DNA of 64,000 nucleotides, taken from contig CM063248.1 of the NCBI GenBank assembly GCA_032158295.1, positions 16,912,787 to 16,976,786 on the forward strand. The letters run 5' to 3'. The first letter of the stretch is position 1; each line of letters opens with the position of its first letter. The notes below the pieces were generated by a model. That model worked only from the letters and a program-made list of their open reading frames with translations. It ran no database searches and was not told the DNA's origin. This stretch comes from Pycnopodia helianthoides. Its lineage: Eukaryota > Echinodermata > Asteroidea > Forcipulatida > Asteriidae. The position numbers and the translations under genes were made by a program. Shown here piece by piece: positions 14,001-26,000 of the stretch.

Positions 14001-17000
14001 TAGAAAAAATAAAAAAGCCACTAAATAAACATCAATTGGATGTCAAAGTTGGATGGCCAGGACGGTGAGGAGAGTTGGGCCACTCCTCAACCAAGAAAAG
14101 CCCCAGAGGGCCAGCAACTCCAACAGCCTCTCATAATCAGACTCTTACTGCCCGGCTTCTTTGTGCCCACCCCTGTTTAGAACAGACGGCAGAGGTGTGG
14201 AAGACTAGTACCTGGCGGCTAAAAAACAGATTGCGCCGAGCAGTTCACCAAGAGATGGTACTCTGATTCCAAACTCAGGTGGTGAGGCTCGTTAGGGATG
14301 GGAGGCAGTTCACCTATAGTGATGGGAGGCAGTTTACCTATGGGATGGTTGCCCGCTTTCGTTTGAGGAAAGGCACCCTTCGGTTTGTCTCCATCTTTAC
14401 ACCTACATCCACTGCAAGGGATCATGTTATCAACAACTTCCCCAACCAGCTACAAGACACGATAATTTTTTTTACATGGTTTGGGGTTGAACAATAGGGA
14501 GACCGCCAACATAGGGCTAGATAGCTCAGTTGGTAGAGCGCCGGTACGTTAATCCGGAGGTCGTTGGTTCAAATCCCGCTCTAGTCAATTTTTCTTTGTT
14601 CAACCCCAAACCATTTGAAATTTACCCAGTCAGTTTCCCTTGTGGTTCATTACTTGACATTTTTAATTTTTGTTAAAACACACTTCGACACACTTATGGC
14701 GGGTGACTTCAATGCAAAACTCTGAAAACAATGCATCCCTCTCGTCATGGGACCCATTGGCTATGGAGACAGAAATTCAACAGGAGACAGACTAATTTGA
14801 TTTTTGCATGGACAACAACCTCACTACCGCACACTCCTGGTTTCCCAGTAATGATCTTCTCACAAGGTTACTTGGATCAGCAGGGCTAGAAACACAAAAT
14901 AAATGCCATTGATCACATCTTAATTAGTACATAGCAAGGAATCACCTGACTGACTGCTGTTCCTACAGCGCGTGCTTTGACAACAACCATTGGTTTTGTA
15001 ATCTGCAACCTGAAACTCCGTTGTCATGCTACTGTACATGGACTGCAACCTAAACACATATGCCCTTCAGAAAACATCACAGATTGTAAATGGTCGGGTA
15101 TTGGAGACAGTTGAAGAAAAAATACAGCGTTGGCATCCAACCGGCCACATCCACCCCGGCACACAACTGAGGTTGAACGAAATCCATATAGGGACTGAAA
15201 AGCCACAAGGCTCCTGGAGTTGATTGCCTCTGAGCCTCTAAAAGCTGCTACACTGGATCCACAGGTAGTCAGGGCCCTTCATCATGCAGTGTGGAACATC
15301 TGGGGCCTTTCCCAAACCTTGGCTTGAGCTCCGTCTCCGGCTTGGGCTCCTTTATAAATTTTTGGTGCAGCGTGTATTTGCACGCCATGGTTCGAAACGT
15401 AAGACGGAGCCTGGAGCCAGAGCCAAAGCCAAAGCCGGAGCCGGAGCTGAAGCCGAGGTTTGAGAAAGGCCCCAGAAACTCTGGGAAGTGGCCACCGTCG
15501 ATGACCAAGTTGGTGACTATCTGATGGGTATGGACTAGCCATCCACTCAGACTGATATGATCATCCAGCCAGCAACCGATGACAACACCATCAAGTACTG
15601 CTAAGCACCAAAACCTCCCGTCACATCTTTCAAATACCTGGGTGTGACGAATAACCACACGCTTGATGACAGCAAGGAGGTTCGGATGCAGTTTAAGCAT
15701 GGGCAAACCTACTCTTTTGCAATACAACTACCTGCCCTCCCCGAATCAGCCTGGAGGTAAAGGCACAGCTTACTCGGGCATTAATCACGCCAAGGGTTTT
15801 ATGTGGTGCTACCATCCTGTCGCTAAAGGCAGCCGACATTAAATGCCCAGACAGTTTTGGCCGAACCAGCTGGCATCACCTGCTCAACATCAAGTGGCAA
15901 GACTAATAGACTGATAGGTGACTGATAGTGCTTCAGCAGTAGTGCTGTGATTGAACAAAAGGCAGCTTGATTGGCCCATTGGGTTCAGCAAGGCGGCTTG
16001 GAGGCAGCTATAGTGGATGGGATGCCAGAGGGACAATGTTGTTCTGTGGGCCAACCAAAGATGCCCTGGGTGGACACCATCAGAGAAGGGTCAGGTGATA
16101 TTCCAGCGGTTGTACAATTTGAAAAGGAGACCACAGGAAAATGCCTAAGACTAATGAATGAATAATACAACAATAATGCACATAACTACGTGTGTCAAAC
16201 TGATAAATATCAGAGAGCTTGCGATTCCATAATTTTACAAACAGACAAAAAGCATGAATCTGGCGACGAATAACACCACATGATGAATTGTGAGGTCGGA
16301 CAAACTGACGACTACTTTATAATAAGAAAAAAACAGTTTACAAACTATTTTTGAGTAGAAATAAATAAGTAATAAAAGTAGAAGACAAATTTTCTCCCAA
16401 CATGCAATGTAGAGTTACGGTCTGATATGTGTAAAAGTCAATACATCACCCAAAAATGTGTTGAACTTCAACTGCGACTTTTTCGAATTACGGGTTCTAC
16501 ATATTCCTCAGTATTTCAGCACTGCTACTATTTATCTTAATATGAAAAACATTTAAGCGTGAAATTGAAAAAATTGCCTTTTCTTTTTAAGCTGCCACTG
16601 GGGGAAAGGGAGGGGGCTCGTATGGATGATGACATCATCAAACCTACATTCCCAAAGGAATCACTGATGATTTCATACACAGAAACCATGTAAAAGTTCC
16701 AAAAAATAGTTGTTGTACATGCAGACCTCTGAAAAAATTTCAATTCTTGTTTGAACTTGACACTAAAGTCAAAATGGGGTCATGTCTGTGCATGAAATGA
16801 ACCTTTTAATACTGATCTACAAAAAGATCAAGATTATAAATTTAAGTCACAGTGGTTCAGGAGATATGAATCTCCTAATAACAATCTTTGGTTTAACGTT
16901 ATTCATTACCGAATGAGTTCATGATGATGTTATCGTCGGCTCAGTGCTATAAGGTCCTAAAAATTTTCAGATTTTCATAAGGAAACATTAATTTCTGATA

Positions 17001-20000
17001 GTTGTATTTTATTATTTTGTTTTATAGGCTTTAAACAAAATAATTTGTTAACAACCTTTTGTCCATCACGTTTGTTAAGGACCTTATAGTTCTCACGCGA
17101 CGTTATTATATAAAATTAGGTTAATGACCCAATTCACCTGACATCATCATCAATATAATCTTGTTTTGCACCATTTTTTTTAGTCTTCCTCGTATGTTAT
17201 ACAGTGTAATTTGTATTTTTACAAACTTACCACAACCGTTACTTGCAAAATGACACACATGGCAGACAGTAGCCGCCACAATTTAATAGATGTTAAATGT
17301 GGACCGGAGATAAAGAATATTATTTGGTTTTACCCTTTCACGGATGTGTGTAAAGCACTGTATACTCAGTATTTCCCCCGAGTTCTGTGGGGAAAAAAAT
17401 CCACAGGCATATCCACAGGGTTCGAATTCCACCCGAGTAATATGCTTGTGGTTTTTTTACAGAACTCGGGGCAGTACTGAGTATACAGTGCTTTACACAC
17501 ATCGGTGAAAGGGTAAAACCAAATAATATTCTTTATCTCCTGTGCAAATTTAACATCTATTAAATTGTGGCGGCTACTGTCTGCCATGTGTGTTATTTTG
17601 CATTCTAGAATGGCAAAGTTCGTGGGTTTGAATCCCACCCGAGTAATATGCCTGTGGATAATATGCCAGACTGAATTATTCATGATATGCCTGTGGATTT
17701 TCTCACAGAACTCGGTAAGTACTGAGTATACAGTGCTTTACACACATCAGTGAAATTGGTAAAAACAAATAATATTATAGTAGCCACAGTGTATAAGTAG
17801 GCCAAACCTAGCTCTGGTAGGACGCCATTCTCCATTGCAATGCACGGTATGCAATGGAGGAGTCCAACCTGGCCAAATTCCCAAAGCCTGATAAGAAAAA
17901 GGTACATAGATGTTATAGCACTCACAGAGCTGCTTAAGCAGAAAGTATTGCTTCACACATTTGTACTTAGCGGTAGCGCAATTTAGCAGGAAACCATTCA
18001 CAATTGTACATGTGAAATGGTGTTTTGGCTGCTTACTTAAGTCTGGTAGGAATTGTTTTGTGCTGAGCTTCTTTTTGTGCTAAAGCAGCTCTATGAAGTT
18101 GGGCCCTAATCATATGGACAATACTGAGCAGCGAGTACCATAAATGACTCAGAAGAGGGCAGCAGTAAAGCCAACTAATCCAACACTACATTCTGATCAG
18201 CAAAACAGGTCACCAACAACAACAGAGGGCAGTGTTTAGGTACCATGCTACAAGCAGGATATCAGGCTTGCTTTTGTACAGATACACTCACAGTACACGA
18301 TTCCCTAGCATGAACTAGCCAGACTGCATTATTCATGATGGAAACCATACATAGAGATTCTCACTCAGCTAAAAAGCCCCCTAACTTTTTTACATCCATT
18401 CCGAGTAGACCAGGGCCCAATTTCATAGAGCTGCTTAGGCAGAGAATATTGCTTAACAATTTTCTGCTAAGCAGAAATCAGCAGGACACCAGTCACAAAT
18501 TGTACATGCGACATGGTAGTTTGGCCAGTACCCTTATTCTGGTAGTCATAATTTTGTTTTGCTTGGCTACTTTTTGTGCTTAAGCACTTCTACTTCTACT
18601 TCTACTTCGTTACTTGGCAGGATCCATAGGTTAGGACATAAACGCCAAGGAGCAATTATAGTTAAGTGTCTTGCTCAAGGACACAAGTGCTGGGACCGAG
18701 ATTCGAACCCACATTGTGTTGACTCAACCACTACAACTTGAATTCGGAGCGCTAGACCGCTCGGCCACGACACGCTACATGGAATTGGGCCCAGTCCATT
18801 TCCAAAGATTGTTATCAAACAAGTTAACCTACTACATGTACACACCAACAAACAGCTCCTACATCAATCAAAATAATAAACTTTCTGATTATTGTGTCTT
18901 TGGCATCCCAAAATATCAAAACATAATTGATATTTTGAAGATGGAAGTTTCTTTTCCTAACGACAACTGAAAAGAAAGTTTAACAAGTTGTGTTGAAATT
19001 TCTCATGATTTTTAACAAAGAATACAAGTAGATTATAACCTTGTACAAGTTGTACACATGCTTTAATCTTGCAAGGCACTGTAATACAATATGTCAACTT
19101 GCATTCATGGACTTATGAATAGAATCATGATATTTAACTCAACTAAATAAACCATACATTTAGGAAACTGGCACGATATTTGGACCTAGTAGTAGGACAT
19201 TTTATTGAGTACAAAAGCTGACCTTTAAACAATCTATGTTTTTAAAGACTTTTCAAGGCTAGTGAAAAACAATTTCACTGTTTTTCTGAATGCAAAAGAA
19301 ATTCAGAAATTTGGGCTAAAGTAGGACGAATATTGTGCCAGAAAAAAATTTGTCTGGATGTTACAATGTGGCGTTACAAGCAAGAGCAGAATGACTAGAC
19401 AACCGGATGCAATTTCCCCCCCAGAAAAACGATATTGACTTGTTGTCATTTTTATAGATCATTTTCAGACGTGGCTGTTGTCCGCATGATAGGTATTGCT
19501 ATCAACACAGCCCCAGGCCATGTTCCCGTAGGCCATAACTATTGTTCACGAACACAAAACAAGTTTGGATAAAGCGGACAATGCTTTTTCTCCCCCGCCA
19601 GTAGAACAAGATGGAACTGTTTACAGTGATCACCCTAATCTTCCCTTAATACCCATTGTATGATCATCTCCTCTCGCCAAATATTTGCTTGTTGTTAACA
19701 TTATTGATGGCGGGAAAATTTGGTATTTGAGAGTGCGTTTGCGAGGAAAAATCTATAACCTGTGGAGGGGTGTTTTTTTATGAAAGCAAAAGGCGTCTCA
19801 CAGTGTGGTTGGGGATTACAATTGCTTTCACTTCATCATACAGAGGAAAATTTGAAGGTAGAGAAGCTATTCAAATATTTGTAACTAAAAAAATGAAATA
19901 ACATTACAAAAAGCCTAATAATTCTGAAGACAACTGTTTGATTCTGACATGGTTAAAAATGAGCTCTATGTAATATATTTGTAGAATGTTCCCCCCATAA

Positions 20001-23000
20001 AAAAAAATGGCCTGTGTGTCAAAGAAAATATTTATCTTAGCTAAAGAAAGAAGTAAATAAGAAAATTAACTTCCATATGCAAAAACATGTTATTATAAAT
20101 GAAACAAAATTAAAGGAGAAGTAGAGATTGCTTGTCTGTAACAATTTCAAAATCCAAAGAAAAATTAAAAAGGACAAAAAATAAATAAAAAATAAAAAAT
20201 ACTCCCAGTAACAGTGGGTAATTTTTTTACATTTAAAGGAACATTACAGAATTGTTTTTTGCTAACAAAACAGTTGCTGGCAGTGTAAGCACTTTATGTA
20301 ATCCACCATATACATAAACTGACAAACCTGTAGAAGTTTGAGATCGATTGGCCATCTGGGTCACGAGAAAATAGTGAAAAACCGATTACACATTTGCATG
20401 GAATCATATAGATTCAACAAATGAATAAAACGCTCACTGAGCGATAAACTCCAATTGGAAAATTGGTTTATTCATTTCTCATCAAATATGGCATTTCAGA
20501 CGGAAATATTTCAAGGGATGTTTTCTACTATCATCATCATTAGACCGTGTAAGTTTTATGTAAATCTGTGATCAAAAATATATTTTACAATTATTCTTAC
20601 CAATTCTGTAATGTTCCTTTAAAGGCAGGATATACTTTTGGTAATTGTTAAAGATTAGTATCCTCACTTGGTGTATCCCAACATATGCATAAAATAACGA
20701 ACCTGTGAAAATCTGGGCTCACTTGGTCATCGAAGTTGCACGAAAATAATGAAAGAAAAAAAGACCCCTGTGGCATAGAATTGTGTGCTTTCAAATGCCT
20801 AAGACTGAAGCCTTTCTCAGATTCAAATATTTTAGAGAAAAATGACCTCTTTCTCAAAGACTACATTACTTCAGAGGAAGTCGTTTCTCACAGTGTCTTA
20901 CACTATCAGCAGCTCTCAGGTACTCCTTACCAATTAAGTTTTTGTGGTAATGTATTTCTTGAGTAATTACCAAAAGGATCCACTGCCTTTAATGTAGAAA
21001 CAATCATTTCAACAACAAAATGTTTTGGAAAAACCTTAGTGTATGCGGACAATATTGGTTATTGTCAAAGACCAGTATCCACACTTTGTGTGACCCAACA
21101 TAAACATGAAGAAACAAACCTGTGAAAGTTCAAGCTCAATAGATCATCAGAGTTTCAAGAAATTCTGGAAAAATCCCAATATACATCTTCACTATTTTCA
21201 AACATCAAGTTTTGGACTCGCAAGATAAAAACTAGATGGGTTTCACTCATTTCTGAAAAGACTATAGCATTTTATGTGAACACTTTACAAGGGAGGTTTT
21301 CCATGATGACCATCTTCATACCATGTAAGTTATGTGCGAATCTGTGGACAATTATTTCTTCCATCTCACCAATGGTGTGCATGCCCTTTGAACACTACCA
21401 AGAAAAAACATCTCCCTTACAAGGACTTCTTTGTACCAGCTTCACAGCAAGTGTCTACAGTTGGTCATCTACAGGTATGCTAATATCTAATAATGGATTT
21501 CCATTACATGGTTTTTTTAATCGTCCCTCTGGTCTTGAAGCCTACTAATGATACACAAATCATAAAAGAGATACATCTTTGACAACATATCCTCACAGCT
21601 CTCGACACAAATTACCAGCGGACAAAGATTTATGACATTTTTGAAATGGCATAATCAGCTATAAATCAGCAGCAATAACCCTCCTAATTGCAATCCAATT
21701 CAAAACAGTTATCACCACGCGCCCAGAGTTCACTTCAAAATAAAACAGTTCTCCGACATCCACATACACAAAATGGTACTCCCACAGGCTGTAAACTAAC
21801 AATTCATTCCTGCCGCATAAAAGTTGACCACGGGGTCCCGCACGTGCTGCGATGAATCTTTGATTGTTTTCCATGCAAAATTCACAACCAGGCTCATCGC
21901 AAATGCAATCACGGTAACCACCTTTTAGTCAAACGTCCCTGTAACCATGCTGTGCAAAATTTATAGATTTTTTCTCTCTCACTTTCGCTGCTGTTTCCGT
22001 CGACAAGAGGCTTTTCCTTGCTCGTGTCGCTGCTGCGTACAAAAGTGATTAATGCATTTTTTATGCATTCCAATCTGAATGAACTCACATGAACAAACAG
22101 GTCATGCCATCACAATACTAAGTATAACTTACACACCCAAACTGTAAACCGTCTGTGTGGTCTGGAAAAACACTGACTAGGGAAATTGTCAATTAGATTT
22201 TTAAAAATTCTTGATTCGTCAATTAGAATTTGAAAAAACTGAGAGATTCAAGATATGAACCTCGTTAGATGAAAGCCTACAGGCTAGTAGAATGCTTGTT
22301 CCCTTAAAAGATAACCCAAACAGTTAAATTCTTTAATTCTTTACGATTATTCTGATGCAGAAAGCTGGCAAGAGAACTATCTCCACTTTCAATCAAACTA
22401 TTTGAAATTAAAAATCAGGTTTTTTTTTCTTATCAATTGAAGCAAAGTACAGCTTCATACTGCATAACTGCTGGCATCTTTTAAAACTTTCCCAAGCACT
22501 CTTTGTCAAATTTCGGCTCCAACTTTCTAGGTTTTTTTTTCCCCCCACACAATCTCTCCTCCTCATTCCACATAATAATTTATGAAGAACCCTTATTATT
22601 TATTGAGATCTCTCGATAACGAATTGTTTGCAATTGTAATTCTTTTGGGGTTCTCAACTGTCAAAAGGATCTTTGTAACTAACTATCTTTATTATTTATA
22701 AAGACTACCCTAGCACATCATTTATTCAAAGAGTGTCAACCCTCGAAGAAGAAAAAAAAAAAAAACATCCCAAAATGTAGTACTTCATTGGAACCAGGAA
22801 CATCAAAAATGCATGTCACAAGTACTAAATAATTCTATTCATTGGCTGCAGCAAGATAGCGGTAATCAAGGTGAAACTTCCAACCAATCATTCTGCGTAC
22901 AACACAAACATCAAAACTGTTTTGTTTTTACGCAGAGTATACTGTGGGTCAAAATGCTGGGCTCTTTTTAGGAGGGGACGAGATTCAATGAAGACGTTTA

Positions 23001-26000
23001 TATCAATGTAGTCGATTAAATCCCCGACTTTTATATAAAAGAACCTACTACAATATTCATCATGACAAGTGGTCCTCCGGATCAAACTGATGTACCCAAT
23101 AAACGGCGTGGAAATGTTTAACACGTCCAGCCCTTTCTGTCCGAGTGGGATTACACATGTAGGTACAAGGGCTGGAATTATTTAGTTTGATGAGCTAATC
23201 ATTAAAAAGGGGATTAACGACCACATCGATACCGACCCCCGCAAGAAAAGACAGTGAGTGGAACTGGTGGCGGGAATCTTTGAGCTATTCAAAAAAAAAA
23301 AAAAAAAAAAACCATGTCAGTTCCACCCTTACACTCATTAAATATTAGGTAGGGTTCTCAAAGTCTACCCCCTTAATCAGTAACAAAGCAAGTCAAGTGG
23401 TGCTAATGCTACAGTCCTCGCCGCGGTCTATTGTTACGCTCAATGCAACTGTTTTCCAAACAGGAGCAGGTTTCCTCTCGCGAAGGACAACAGAGATGGG
23501 GTAAACAAGTAGCGGATTTGGGGGCAACGGATTACTCCGTTCAAGTAAGCAATGAGAGTGTACCAGACAGCTGATCAATATAAATCCTGCATGATTTATG
23601 CCTCTTGGCAAGAGTAGATGTCTAAGTACATCACTCCAAACTTTGTTTCATTGCAAGAGTAATTCAGAACACCAGAGAAAAATACTATTTTAATACAGTG
23701 GAGCTCAATTTCTGTCTGGATAAACAAAAAGGCTAGCTGTAGCAGCGTTGTCCCTAAACAGTGGCCAAATGCCAGTTAAAACACATGAGGACCAGTCAGA
23801 ATTCTCTCCGAGTTGTCCGGCTGGCTAGTTCAGTGTTGAAAAGCATCTCTATTTCATTTGAAATATTTACAGTGGTCCGCTGGCCAAATGCCAATATAAA
23901 ACACATGAGGACCAGTCAGAATTCTCTCCAAGTGGTCCGGCTGACTAGTTCAGTGTTTAAAATCATCCCTATTTCATTTGAAATATTGACCAGTGAAAAA
24001 GCTGATGGACTAGTGAAATGACGAGCTAACTGGTCCTGCTGGCCAGACACTAATATGTTAAAGGCAAACCCTGTGTACAAATTCACTTTAAATGCTATTC
24101 ATCAGTAAAAGAGAATAATTTCCTTAAAAAAATAAGAATAAAAAATAAAGCAAAAACAAAGTCTGAGGTCAAAAAAGTAGATGCCAGAAGTTGTTGTGAA
24201 ATGCAACGAGTGAACTGGAAACTGTGTTTAGGCTTTCTGTTTGTAACTTGGTACAATTCCATTAAATATTGGGGATTAATTGTATTCAAAGTGTGCATTA
24301 CCATTCAGATCAATTCATATCTGGGAGGAATTATACGCGTTTCTGCTGCGTACAAACAGTTTAACATTTTTGTTTACAATTTACAACTCTTCTCATCAAA
24401 CAAAAAGAAAGACATCGGCAAGTACTTTTAATAATTTGGAGTAAACAGAACTCAGTATTTCAGGTCTGCATACACTTCAACTGTCTGATGATATTCAGAA
24501 TTATTGCCATCAGTTGTTTAACGTTTACTCCACAAAAAAGAATTACAAGAAAAGAGGAAAAGCCTGCCAGGTTCTGAATTTTAAAATTAACAATAGGTAA
24601 GATCCCCTAACAGTACGGTCCCTCAACAGTTTTTAAAGGGATTTTCATCTTAATTTAAAGCAAACTTTAGAAGAAAGCTTGATATGAGAGACAAGGACTC
24701 CCACAACATTGATGTGCAAGTAAGATACAATTATCCTAAATTTAATTTACCAAGCATATGCACCCGTTCTAAGATAGACAATAAGACCTGGCAAAGATCT
24801 AGGGGGGCAGGGCTCCCTTCCCTTCCCTCCCGACCACCAGTTTGATCTTCCCGCCCAATACAGTCAAATGAAGCAGAAACAGTTACTTACAAATAGGAGC
24901 AGCAACATTGGGGTGACAACAATACCCTGAAAATGAACACAGGAAACTTTACTCGTAAGGATTACCACACAGTGAATGACTTGTGTTTGGAGGCCACATT
25001 ATTCAAGAGAGTGTAATTGGTAGGGGTTTACGTACACTATAAAAGACATGAATTAAACTTGAATGAAGGCAGATCAAATATAGATGAAGAGTTTCTGGTG
25101 GCTGACACGCAATGGGGGGAGGGGGGGATATACTGCGAGCCTTTTGAAAGTGGTATTATTTGGTTATCTGATTCAGGTTTAGAGATTGGAATAGATTGAT
25201 GTGCAATGTGCTCGCGCTGATGAAGTGAATCAATCACACTAATGAAACTACCTGGACATTTCTCCTTTTGAATATAGCTCCCAAGATTTGTTTCCCTTTT
25301 CATCAAATCAGAAGTACTTCTCAAGGCACAGGGCATTGTTTATTCAAAGCCACTTTAAGCACCTTTTTCATTGATTCCTTAAAGGAACATTACAGAATTG
25401 GTAAGAAAAAAAAAATGGTAAAATGTACTTTTTCAACACAGATTTGCATAAAACTTACATGTCTAATGATGATGATAGTAGAAAACATCCCTTGAACTAT
25501 TTCTGTCTGAAATGCCATATTAGATGAGAAATGAATAAACTAATTTTCCAATTGGAGTTTATCGCTCAGTGAGCGTTTTATTCATTTGTTGAATCTATGC
25601 ATGATTTCATGCAAATGTGTAATCGGTTTTTCACTATTTTCTCGTGACCCAGATGGCCGATCGATCTCAAACTTCTACAGGTTTGTCAGTTTATGTATAT
25701 GGTGGATTACATAAAGTGCTTACACTGCCAGCAACTGTTTTGTTAGCAAAAACCAATACTATAATGTTCCTTTAAGAATGCATTTAAAAAAAGTCCTCCC
25801 AGGAATCTGCAGGAGTTTTTTTTTCTATTTGGACCCATACTGTACTTCTTCAGGAAAGGGTATTTAATTATGTAGAACTACTGGAAAATGGTTATCATTC
25901 AGGGTTTCTAGTCTGCAATCGCTTTATTCTTTAAAATGCTAAAAGTCAAATAGACTCACCAAAAAACTTCCAAATGCTGAATTGAATATTGCACCAGCCT

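Larger units (their letters stand above)
14040..16170 (+). pseudogene. Degraded LINE: endonuclease and reverse-transcriptase remnants
   Basis: Frames are broken but in the right order for a non-LTR retrotransposon. [18 protein letters not shown] (about 14357-14410) and LMAGDFNA (about 14695) belong to the APE endonuclease, with NAIDHILIS near 14905. KSHKAPGVD and [19 protein letters not shown] (15195-15300) belong to the reverse transcriptase. [18 protein letters not shown] residues (about 15630) and a [14 protein letters not shown] terminus (about 16050) follow. It looks CR1/RTE-like. It is interrupted by SINE-1 (about 14.5 kb) and a short TIR element (about 15.3 kb). Many stops; inactive. 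Confidence 0.8.
7148..24890. other. SLC10A7 intron 6 (17.7 kb)
   Basis: The largest intron. It holds a SINE-3 copy near 7.7 kb, a TATG microsatellite, repeat pairs G and H, three MITE-B copies, a LINE wreck with nested insertions (14.0-16.2 kb), an inverted SINE-3 cluster (17.2-17.8 kb), MITE-A, MITE-C and family-E copies (20.2-21.4 kb) and a tandem pair (23.8-24.1 kb). Between these, at 8.0-9.0, 10.3-11.1, 11.3-14.0, 16.2-17.2, 18.8-20.2 and 21.4-23.7 kb, I see only AT-rich unique-looking sequence and short homopolymer tracts. Confidence 0.65.

Noticed and set aside
15269..15727. 152-residue open frame on the minus strand
   Set aside because: It crosses the hexamer arms of a TIR element and antisense LINE sequence. 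The [10 protein letters not shown] pattern comes from the hexamer repeat.
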